DNA from: Polyangiaceae bacterium
GTDB lineage: Bacteria; Myxococcota; Polyangia; Polyangiales; Polyangiaceae
Reading direction: 5' to 3'
DNA: 30,046 nucleotides
NCBI GenBank assembly: GCA_025936205.1
Contig: JAICTU010000035.1
Location: forward strand, 1 to 30,046
The notes beneath the pieces were generated by a model. That model had not been told where the DNA came from, did not search any database, and saw only the letters and a program-made list of their open reading frames with translations. The position numbers and the translations under genes were made by a program. Below, piece by piece: positions 23,824 to 30,046 of the stretch (the first letter of the stretch is position 1; each line of letters starts with the position of its first letter).

Positions 23824-24510
23824 GTGATCACTCGCTTTCGTCCTCTGTTGCTCGGCTCCGCGTCACCGCGCCGCAGTGCTCTGCTCGCCAGCCTGGGCCT
23901 GCCATTCCTGGTGCTGCCGGCGGACATCGTCGAAGATGTCGAACCCGGGGAGCGGCCGCGCGCGTACCTGGAGCGCATCGCCGCGGGCAAGCTGGCCGCG
24001 GTCTATGAGCGGCTGAAGCGCGAGGGCCGACCCGCGCAGGCTCCTGGCGGCATCGCGGCCGTGGTGGTGGCGGACACGACAGTCGTGATCGACGATGAGA
24101 TCGTCGGCAAACCGGCCGACGTTCAGGAGGCGGTGAGCACGCTGCACCGACTTGTCGGTCGCACCCACACCGTGCTCACGCGCTACGCGATCGGCGCTGA
24201 TCCGGCCCAGGCCACGGCCGCGCCGCTGCTGGCGAGGACCGTCGAGACCTCGGTCACCTTGCGCGCGGCGACCGATCAAGAGGTGCGCGGCTACGCGGCG
24301 AGCGGCGAGGGGCTCGACAAGGCAGGCGCATATGCAGCGCAGGGGCTCGGCGCATTCTTGGTCGAGTCGGTCGCCGGCTCGTACACGAACGTGGTGGGGT
24401 TGCCCGTGTGCGAGCTGGTGAGCGATCTGCGAGGGCTTGGTGTCCTACCGGCGTTTCCGGACAGCTTCTTTCCCGCAGCTTTTGACAGCCCCCCGTCCTC
24501 GGGGGGATAA
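23824..24510 (+). CDS. maf: Maf-like nucleoside triphosphate pyrophosphatase
   Basis: This 228-residue protein belongs to the Maf family of nucleotide pyrophosphatases, which hydrolyse dTTP, UTP or modified nucleotides to monophosphates. The N-terminal signature LGSASPRRSALL (about 10-21), the catalytic ADTTVVIDDEIVGKP (Asp84 region), the KAGAYAAQG element and the final YTNVVGLP are all present. A somewhat long Arg/Pro segment (REGRPAQAPGG) and an ATAAPL segment are insertions relative to the usual 190-200 residues. The start codon is GTG 23824; methionine-like alternatives within homology are absent. A seven-bp hairpin lies over its last codons, and the next gene begins 7 bases after the stop. 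Confidence 0.92.
   Translation: MITRFRPLLLGSASPRRSALLASLGLPFLVLPADIVEDVEPGERPRAYLERIAAGKLAAVYERLKREGRPAQAPGGIAAVVVADTTVVIDDEIVGKPADVQEAVSTLHRLVGRTHTVLTRYAIGADPAQATAAPLLARTVETSVTLRAATDQEVRGYAASGEGLDKAGAYAAQGLGAFLVESVAGSYTNVVGLPVCELVSDLRGLGVLPAFPDSFFPAAFDSPPSSGG
24489..24506 (+). other. GC hairpin covering the next gene's ribosome binding site
   Basis: CCCCCCG at 24489-24495 pairs perfectly with CGGGGGG at 24500-24506 around a TCCT loop. It overlaps the final codons of maf and includes the G run that is the only Shine-Dalgarno-like sequence for the small gene starting at 24518. It may act as a weak terminator or as a fold that makes translation of the small gene depend on ribosomes reading the end of maf. 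Confidence 0.6.
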
Positions 24511-24517
24511 TCAAGCC

Positions 24518-24781
24518 ATGGCGCTAATTGATACCGAAGAAGCCGCTCGCCGCCTGGCGCGGGCGATCGCCAGCGACCTGTCGCTGTACAATGAAGAAAA
24601 GATCGTTCGGGGCATCGAGGGCGACAGCCTCTTCGAGGAGCTCAGCGAAGAAATCGAGGAGGGTCGCGCCCTGTACAAGAGCCGTGTGGCTCCCGACCTC
24701 TACTCGCATAACTTCTACGATCGCGCGCTGGTGGATATCTTGGTTCGCTCTCGGGGACACATCAAAAGCCTGATGTGGTAA
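24518..24781 (+). CDS. small acidic protein, unknown function
   Basis: The 87-residue product is acidic and predicted helical, with no signal peptide, membrane helix or cysteine. It begins MALIDTEEAARRLARAIASD, continues through SLFEELSEEIEEGRALYKSRV and ends FYDRALVDILVRSRGHIKSLMW. I recognise no named family, although the regular helix pattern and protein-like composition make it a real gene; it may be a conserved small cytosolic protein of myxobacteria. The ATG at 24518 is chosen because the region before it in the same frame lies in the maf shadow. It sits 7 bp after maf and 65 bp before the pseudouridine synthase gene, probably within one transcript. Confidence 0.75.
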   Translation: MALIDTEEAARRLARAIASDLSLYNEEKIVRGIEGDSLFEELSEEIEEGRALYKSRVAPDLYSHNFYDRALVDILVRSRGHIKSLMW

Positions 24782-24846
24782 GGGGGTCGGCGTTGACGAT
24801 TGCCCGGGCCGATACTTATCCCCACGCCTGATCCGAGGGGTCGAGC

Positions 24847-25860
24847 ATGAGCCGCGAGCGCTTCGTGCTCGCGGCGGGCCAAGCACGCGAGCGCGTCGAC
24901 AAGGTATTGGCGCGCCTGCTGGTTCCGCATTCTCGCGCTACCGTGCAACGCTGGATTCGCGAGGGCCGAGTCACCATGGGTGGTGTGCCCTGTCGCGCGC
25001 GTGACTCGGTCGCGGGCGGAGCCGTGCTGGAGGTAGAGATTGGGCCGGACCTGCTCTCTGCGGCAGAGCCCGACGCCTCGGTGCGCTTCAGCGTGGTGTT
25101 CGAGGATGCGCATCTGATCGTGGTGGACAAGCCCGCGGGCGTGGTCGTGCATCCGGCGCGGGGCCACCGCACGGGCACACTGGTGAGTGGGCTGCTCGCG
25201 CGGCCCGGGTTCGCCGTGGCGCCCAGCGATGAACGTGATCCATCGGGTCACCTGCGCCCGGGCATCGTGCATCGCATCGACAAGGATACGAGCGGGCTGC
25301 TCGTAGTGGCGAAAGATGCGCCCACTCGTGAAGGACTCAAGCGCCAGCTGGCCGCGCACAGCATGGCGCGCGTCTACCAGGCGCTGACCCTGGGGGTACC
25401 GCGAGCGGCGCGCATCGATACGCTCCACGGCCGCGACCCGCGCTCGCGCCTGCGCTTCACCTCGCGCCTGGCGGAGGGCAAGCGAGCCATCACAAACGTG
25501 GCGCCGATCGAGAGCTTCCATGGCGCCGCAGCGCTGGTCGAGTGCCGCCTGGAGACGGGCCGCACGCACCAGATCCGGGTGCACCTGGCCGAGCAAGCCG
25601 GCACCCCGTTGCTCGGTGACACGCTCTACGCGAAGAGTGCGCCCGCGGCCAGAGCGGGGCACTCTGGCGTGCCAGCGGCGGAAGTGGCGCGCATCGCGGG
25701 CGCCCTCGGGCGCCAGGCACTGCACGCGCGGGTGCTCGGTTTCGAGCATCCCGTCACGCGCCAGACATTGCGCTTCGAGCGCGAGCCACCGGAAGACTTC
25801 GCGACGGCGCTCGCCGCACTGCGGCGCTGGGCGGCAGCGCCGGCCCCTGAGCGGCGGTGA
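24847..25860 (+). CDS. rluD: RluD-family 23S rRNA pseudouridine synthase
   Basis: This 337-residue enzyme converts uridine to pseudouridine in 23S rRNA; RluD family members act on the helix 69 loop. It has an N-terminal S4 RNA-binding domain (about 12-65, RVDKVLARLL and following) and the RluA/RluD catalytic domain (about 85-310). The catalytic motif HRIDKDTSGLLVVAK places Asp145 as the nucleophile; VVDKPAGVVVHP and the later GRTHQIRVHLA and GDTLY elements are also intact. GAGGGG lies 6 bases before the ATG. The 65 bp upstream contain TTGACG at 24793-24798, a possible -35, with no good -10. RluA or RluC type specificity cannot be excluded from sequence alone. Confidence 0.92.
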   Translation: MSRERFVLAAGQARERVDKVLARLLVPHSRATVQRWIREGRVTMGGVPCRARDSVAGGAVLEVEIGPDLLSAAEPDASVRFSVVFEDAHLIVVDKPAGVVVHPARGHRTGTLVSGLLARPGFAVAPSDERDPSGHLRPGIVHRIDKDTSGLLVVAKDAPTREGLKRQLAAHSMARVYQALTLGVPRAARIDTLHGRDPRSRLRFTSRLAEGKRAITNVAPIESFHGAAALVECRLETGRTHQIRVHLAEQAGTPLLGDTLYAKSAPAARAGHSGVPAAEVARIAGALGRQALHARVLGFEHPVTRQTLRFEREPPEDFATALAALRRWAAAPAPERR

Positions 25861-25921
25861 TGAACAGTTGTGCGGCCGGGGGCGTGCCCCTATGCTCCAG
25901 TTCCCGAGTATCGGAGCCGCC

Positions 25922-27310
25922 ATGTCCTCACCCAACGCCACAAAAAATGCTCCGCCTTCACTGTTGACGCAACGCCTGAACAAGGGCGCGAGCAAAGACC
26001 GGCAGGTTCATCATCTGGGCGGGTATGCCTTCGGGCCGCTGCTGCGCATCGAGCGCTACGCCATGGGCAATGGGCTCTCGATTCTGCTGGTCGAGGACCA
26101 CGCGGCCCCCACGGTGGCCTATCACACCTGGTTTCGCGTCGGGTCCCGCCACGAGTCGCCAGGGAAGACGGGCATCGCGCACCTGTTTGAGCACCTGATG
26201 TTCAACGAGACCGAGCACCTCGCAGCGGGCGAATTCGATCGCGAGCTGGAGGAGCTGGGCGCGGAGAGCAACGCCTCCACCTGGCTCGACTGGACTCACT
26301 ACGACATCGCCGTCCCGTCCTCTGCCTTCGAGCGGGTGGCGGAGCTGGAGTCGGAGCGCATGCAGCACTTGGTGCTGCGCGAGCCGCAGGTCGAGAGTGA
26401 GAAAGAGGTCGTCGCAAACGAACGCCGGTATCGGGTCGAGGACGACGTGGAAGGGTCGGTCGGGGAGCAACTCTGGGCGACCGCGTTCGAGCGGCATCCC
26501 TATCGCTGGCCCACGATCGGTTGGATGGCGGACATCCAGGGTTTCACCGTCGAGGACTGCGAGAAGTTCTATCGGACCTACTACGCGCCGAACAACGCGA
26601 CGCTGGTGCTCGTCGGTGACGTCGACCCGGAGCGCGCGCTGGCCAAGCTGCAGGAGAGCTACGGTGGTTATCGCGCGGCAGCGATTCCCGACCCACCTCT
26701 GGAGGCCGAGCCGGAGCAAACCGAGGAGCGGGTGCGCGCGCTGACCAAGATGACCCCCACCTGGAAGCTCAATCTGGGCTATCGCAGCCCGGCGCTCGGG
26801 CATCCCGACCATCTGCCACTGAGCGTATTGACCGAAGTCCTGTTCGGAGGCCGCTCGTCGCGGCTGGTCAAGGCGCTGGTGCGGGACCGCGAGATGGCGG
26901 GTGACGTGCGCGGCTCTCTGTCGCCGCTGCGCGATCCGGGGTTGCTGGAGATCTTCGTGAGCGGTCGCGAAGGCTTCCGCGCCGACCAGCTGCAGAGCGC
27001 CGTGGATGTCGAGATCGATCGAGTACTGGCGGAGCCGATTAGCCCGGACGAGCTGGAGCGCGCCAAGGCGAGGATCGAGCTCGGCCTGTTGCAAGGCCTG
27101 CAAACGAATGAAGGCAAAGCCTCCACCATCGGCTTTTACGAGGTCGTCTTGGGCAATCCAGCGGCCGGCTTCGATCGTCTGCAGGCATTGAGCGAGATCC
27201 GGCCACAGCTGTTGCGGGAGCTGGCGGTTCGCTATCTCGGCCGTAAGTCACGGACGGTGATCCGAGTGGAGCCACAGCCCGGTCTCGCCGCGGCAGGAGA
27301 TGGCGAATGA
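25922..27310 (+). CDS. M16-family zinc peptidase, catalytic subunit
   Basis: This 462-residue protein is a pitrilysin (M16) metallopeptidase. The inverted zinc motif HLFEH is at residues 87-91 and the third ligand Glu167, in VVANER, follows 75 residues later, the expected spacing. The N-terminal M16 domain spans about 45-195 and the C-terminal inactive half about 205-440. The C-terminal half contains the Arg/Tyr region GGRSSRLVKALVRDREMA. No signal peptide is visible from the chosen ATG, so it may be cytosolic or exported by another route. ATG 25922 is chosen because GGAG (25910-25913) lies 8 bases before it; ATG 25892 is an alternative. It overlaps the next gene (ATGA), and the two products probably form a two-subunit peptidase. 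Confidence 0.9.
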   Translation: MSSPNATKNAPPSLLTQRLNKGASKDRQVHHLGGYAFGPLLRIERYAMGNGLSILLVEDHAAPTVAYHTWFRVGSRHESPGKTGIAHLFEHLMFNETEHLAAGEFDRELEELGAESNASTWLDWTHYDIAVPSSAFERVAELESERMQHLVLREPQVESEKEVVANERRYRVEDDVEGSVGEQLWATAFERHPYRWPTIGWMADIQGFTVEDCEKFYRTYYAPNNATLVLVGDVDPERALAKLQESYGGYRAAAIPDPPLEAEPEQTEERVRALTKMTPTWKLNLGYRSPALGHPDHLPLSVLTEVLFGGRSSRLVKALVRDREMAGDVRGSLSPLRDPGLLEIFVSGREGFRADQLQSAVDVEIDRVLAEPISPDELERAKARIELGLLQGLQTNEGKASTIGFYEVVLGNPAAGFDRLQALSEIRPQLLRELAVRYLGRKSRTVIRVEPQPGLAAAGDGE

Positions 27311-28599
27311 GTGCTTCGAGTCCGTGCGTGCTCCTGGAGCGCGACGCTTCGTTACCGTTGGTCCATGCGGGCATTTCGACCCGCTCCGGCGCTGACGAAG
27401 ACCCGGAGGGGTTCGAGGGTCTGACGCGCATCGCCGGGCGCCTGATGAGGCGCACGGCGGGTGGCAAGAACCCGGACGAGATCGACGCGCGCGTCGATCG
27501 CATGGGCGCCTCGCTCGGGCTGGATGCCGGTCACGGTGGAGTAGCGCTGAGCGGTGTGGTGCTGGAGCGTTCCTTTACGGACTTCATGAACCTGCTCGAA
27601 GAGACGCTGACCGAGCCCGGGCTGGCGCAGGACGAGCTGGAGAGGCTCAAGCGCGAGACGAGCGCGGAGCTGGTCGAGATCCTCGACAGCGATCAGCAGC
27701 TCGCCCAGCGCTGGTTCCTGCGCAGCGTCTTCCAAGGGCACCCATACGGTCGAACGGTGATCGGTACCGAGCGCAGCCTGTCGGCGATCGGCGTGGAAGA
27801 CGTTCGGAGCTGCCTGGCGCGGGAGTTTCGCCGCGACAGTCTGGTGTTCGCTTTCGCGGGAGCGGTCGATGCGGAGCGGGCGCAGCGCGCGGCGAGCGCC
27901 ATCTGGCAGCGCCTGCCCGACGGCGGCAGCGTGCCGCCTCCGCCTCCCGAGCCCTCCGCGTCGGGGGGCCGGCGCCTGGTTTTCGTGGACAAGCCCGAGC
28001 GTACCCAGACGCAGATCCTGATCGGCGGCATCGGCAGCCATCCGCGCGACCCGGACCACTTCGCGCTGTTGCTGGCAAACACCGTCTTTGGCGGCACATT
28101 CACGGCTCGGCTCACGCAGGAGGTGCGCGCGAAGCGGGGTTGGTCCTACGGCGCGTACTCCTCGCTGGGCTACGACCGGCAGCGACAGGCCTTCAGCATG
28201 TGGACGTTCCCCAAAGCGGAAGACGCGGCTCAGTGCATCGAGCTGGAGCTCGAAATGCTGCAGCAATGGTGGGAGTCCGGCATCACGGAGGAGGAGTTCG
28301 TGTGGGCCCAACGCTATCTGGTGCAGTCACAGGCCTTCGCGCGCGACACTGCAACCAAACGCATCGGGCTGCGACTCGACGAGATGCTCAACGACTTGCC
28401 CGACGGCTACCACGACGGCTTCGTGGAGCACATACAGGCCGTGACGCTGGAGCAAGCCAACGCGGCGGTGCGGCATCGGATCTCGCTCGAGCACTTTGTG
28501 GTGGTCGTGCTGGGCACGCACTCTGCGATCGGCGCTGACGTGAAGAAAGCGATCCCCAATCTCGCGAGCGAGCGGATCGTGCCGTTCGATACGGAATGA
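27307..28599 (+). CDS. M16-family inactive partner subunit
   Basis: The 430-residue product has the M16 fold without the HxxEH motif: the corresponding N-terminal part reads GFEGLTRIAGRLMRRTAGG. It retains the C-terminal region with NTVFGGTFTARLTQEVRAKRGWSYGAYSS, which carries the Arg/Tyr pair that completes the active site of the partner in two-subunit M16 enzymes. It is therefore predicted to work with the upstream peptidase as a heterodimer, like mitochondrial processing peptidase-type pairs. The start ATG overlaps the upstream stop by 4 bases. An insertion sequence begins 14 bp after its stop, so no gene is broken. Confidence 0.88.
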   Translation: MSASSPCVLLERDASLPLVHAGISTRSGADEDPEGFEGLTRIAGRLMRRTAGGKNPDEIDARVDRMGASLGLDAGHGGVALSGVVLERSFTDFMNLLEETLTEPGLAQDELERLKRETSAELVEILDSDQQLAQRWFLRSVFQGHPYGRTVIGTERSLSAIGVEDVRSCLAREFRRDSLVFAFAGAVDAERAQRAASAIWQRLPDGGSVPPPPPEPSASGGRRLVFVDKPERTQTQILIGGIGSHPRDPDHFALLLANTVFGGTFTARLTQEVRAKRGWSYGAYSSLGYDRQRQAFSMWTFPKAEDAAQCIELELEMLQQWWESGITEEEFVWAQRYLVQSQAFARDTATKRIGLRLDEMLNDLPDGYHDGFVEHIQAVTLEQANAAVRHRISLEHFVVVVLGTHSAIGADVKKAIPNLASERIVPFDTE

Positions 28600-28602
28600 G
28601 GC

Positions 28603-28613
28603 CGCTAGCCGCA
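28603..28613. repeat. predicted left target-site duplication of the insertion sequence
   Basis: The 11 bases CGCTAGCCGCA directly precede the left inverted repeat. The three bases visible after the right inverted repeat are CGC, matching its first three. IS4-family elements commonly duplicate about 9-12 bp, so this is a plausible duplication whose other eight bases fall outside the window. Confidence 0.4.
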
Positions 28614-28623
28614 GCTCATAGGT
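28614..28623 (+). repeat. left terminal inverted repeat of the IS
   Basis: GCTCATAGGT, the exact reverse complement of 30034-30043. Beyond these ten bases the two ends diverge but keep partial similarity. The transposase stop codon lies 6 bp inside this end. Confidence 0.8.
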
Positions 28624-28629
28624 GATCCC

Positions 28630-29928
28630 TTAAGCCAGGCGCCCGGGCAGACCGACCAGGTCGAGCCCGAGGGCAAGTCGACCCCGGTGGCGCTCGCGGT
28701 GCAGATTGGAGCGCTGGGCGTTGACGCCCAGGAAGTGAAAAATTCGCTCGAGCAGGGGTCGAAGGCCGCGGAAGCCTCTGCGTAGGCAGCGAAAGAATTC
28801 CTGCAAGAAGGTGTGACTGCACATGGAGACGCGGCGAGTGGAGATCGCCGTACCGCTGGTTCGCTGGCAGGCGTGCGCGAGGTAGCGCTTCAGGAAAGCA
28901 GCACAGAGGGCGGCCCAGATGAGCCCTTCGGCAATGTGCGGCTTGCTCGTGCAGAAAGCGTGCAGGTTCGCGTAGGACTTCAGCTCCTTGTAATAGAGCT
29001 CGACCTGCCATCTCAGGCGATAGGCCTGTAGGATTTCCGCGGAATCGAAGGCGTTTCGGTCGAGGTTGGTGATCAGACGGATCCAGCCGTGTTTGGGGCC
29101 TGCCCACTTCAAAACCAGCCGCGCACGCCAACCGTCCTTACATTCCACGTCGATATCGTGCCGCTTTCCCTTTGGTAGCCGCCGGAGCACCGCACTCAGA
29201 AGCCGACCTTCGCAGGCACGGTAACGCGAGCCACGTCGATGAATCTTGCTGACCCGTGGATTGAGGTTCGAACGGAGTCGGATGACGAAATGACCCTTTT
29301 CTGCCTCGACGTCTCGCATGAACCAGGTGCTGTCGTAACCGCGATCTGCCAGAAAAAGCTTGTCGCGAAGCTCACTCGGCGCGGGCAGGAAATGGCGTTC
29401 GCACTCCTTGTCGGCGGCGGCCGTGACACAGATGAAGTTGTCGCCGAAGAGCGACAGCGTCGTGTGTAACTCCACCGCCGCAGGACTCACCTTGGTGAAT
29501 CGGCCCGGGAACGACTCCACCAAGCCATCGTGCAGCGCAAACGACGTTCCGTCGTGGATGACGATGTCTTTGAACCGTCGAAAAGGCCCATCCTTGGCTG
29601 GTTTCAACACCGGTGCACAGAGCTGGCTCACCATCGCCTCGAAGAGGTGCCGCATGAGCTCGGGAAAACCGGGACAGTCGAGCCGATTGTAGTACGGCTT
29701 GTAATAGATCTCGGTGTCGTGATCCCGGTTGAAGTCTCGCAGCAAGTCCGCAATCGATTCGACGCGCCGGCTTCCCAGCGACTGCAGAAGACTCGTCACA
29801 AACCGCAGCGTCGTGATCGAGCGCGTCCGCTTTTCAAAACCGGTCTCCCGTCCCAGAACGAATAGGTCTCTGTCACCCAGAGCCCGCTTGAGTTGGGCGG
29901 CACTTCTCGTAATCTGCGAACCGAGCAT
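28630..29928 (-). CDS. IS4-family DDE transposase
   Basis: This 432-residue transposase carries out cut-and-paste movement of the element. The catalytic triad is visible: Asp126 (VIHDGTSF), Asp195 (FLADRGYD) and Glu310 within the IS4 YREK signature (Tyr303, Arg306, Glu310, Lys317 with spacing x2, x3, x6). A beta-rich insertion lies between the second Asp and the Glu, as expected for IS4. The ATG at 29928 is chosen because AAGGAGGAG lies 4 bases before it; an in-frame start at 29976 would add an Arg/Pro-rich stretch and lacks such a site. The frame is intact with no stop or frameshift. Confidence 0.92.
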   Translation of the reverse strand: MLGSQITRSAAQLKRALGDRDLFVLGRETGFEKRTRSITTLRFVTSLLQSLGSRRVESIADLLRDFNRDHDTEIYYKPYYNRLDCPGFPELMRHLFEAMVSQLCAPVLKPAKDGPFRRFKDIVIHDGTSFALHDGLVESFPGRFTKVSPAAVELHTTLSLFGDNFICVTAAADKECERHFLPAPSELRDKLFLADRGYDSTWFMRDVEAEKGHFVIRLRSNLNPRVSKIHRRGSRYRACEGRLLSAVLRRLPKGKRHDIDVECKDGWRARLVLKWAGPKHGWIRLITNLDRNAFDSAEILQAYRLRWQVELYYKELKSYANLHAFCTSKPHIAEGLIWAALCAAFLKRYLAHACQRTSGTAISTRRVSMCSHTFLQEFFRCLRRGFRGLRPLLERIFHFLGVNAQRSNLHRERHRGRLALGLDLVGLPGRLA

Positions 29929-30033
29929 TGGGCTCCTCCTTGGTCTAGACACCCGCGGAAGTAGCCCAGTGCTCACCTATTGAAAATCCATGATGGATCG
30001 GCGCCTTACGAAAGCCTGCCCGGCTAAGATCCT

Positions 30034-30043
30034 ACCTATGAGC
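30034..30043 (-). repeat. right terminal inverted repeat of the IS
   Basis: ACCTATGAGC, the reverse complement of the left end. Only three bases (CGC) of the flanking host DNA follow before the window ends. Confidence 0.8.
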
Positions 30044-30046
30044 CGC

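Larger units (their letters stand above)
28614..30043 (-). mobile_element. IS4-family insertion sequence, about 1430 bp
   Basis: The element is bounded by inverted repeats whose outer ten bases, GCTCATAGGT, are identical. The following bases match imperfectly (GATCCCTTAAGCC at left against AGGATCTTAGCC at right). It contains one intact transposase gene on the minus strand and nothing else. Size fits IS4-family elements. It sits between the stop of the M16 partner gene and the window end. The intact frame and strong ribosome binding site suggest it may still be active. Confidence 0.85.

Noticed and set aside
24793..24821. Promoter for the pseudouridine synthase gene (TTGACG as -35)
   Set aside because: At 17-base spacing the -10 would be TTATCC, a poor match; the better GATACT at 24811 is only 12 bases away.

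Overview
The window is high-GC DNA, densely coded on both strands. Alanine/proline-rich secreted proteins, long TPR proteins, an AgmX/PglI-type protein and an ECF sigma factor with an unusual anti-sigma partner point to a myxobacterium (Myxococcota, perhaps the Polyangia side). That placement is inferred from gene content; no rRNA or other marker gene is present.

Layout. At 23-2359 a DUF4912 gene (minus) and a mannose-1-phosphate guanylyltransferase-like gene (plus) diverge from a 590 bp non-coding stretch. A strong hairpin at 2364-2388 separates the latter from the convergent scpA-scpB condensin pair (2397-5223, minus), whose proteins carry long acidic tails, one encoded by a 15-bp tandem repeat. 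Next come a secreted probable beta-barrel protein (5304-6080), an apparently orphan SctT-type III export apparatus protein (minus) and a divergent MaoC-type hydratase 2 (6884-7726). An ECF sigma gene and its membrane-bound TPR-containing anti-sigma-like gene lie at 7738-9305 (minus).

The core of the window is a tight plus-strand operon at 9766-20764. It encodes a secreted coiled-coil protein, two large periplasmic TPR proteins (806 and 1403 aa), a TPR lipoprotein, a tiny secreted protein, a small membrane protein and a TonB-like transenvelope protein with an AgmX/PglI C-terminal domain. The order resembles the C-D-E-(F)-G order of the Glt gliding and Nfs spore-coat machineries of Myxococcus xanthus. 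Directly downstream on the same strand are a conserved-looking two-cysteine periplasmic protein and an overlapping pair made of an outer-membrane beta-barrel and a short polysaccharide export (OPX/Wza-like) lipoprotein. The simplest reading is a Glt/Nfs-like envelope machine physically linked to a polysaccharide export portal, with no AglRQS-type motor or polymer synthesis genes in view. This is the best candidate for an undescribed system here.

The right part is housekeeping: maf, an 87-aa acidic protein, an RluD-type pseudouridine synthase and an M16 peptidase pair (one active, one lacking the zinc site). The window ends in an almost complete IS4-family element (28614-30043) inserted 14 bp after the last peptidase gene. 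I saw no tRNA, rRNA, CRISPR array, riboswitch or replication origin.
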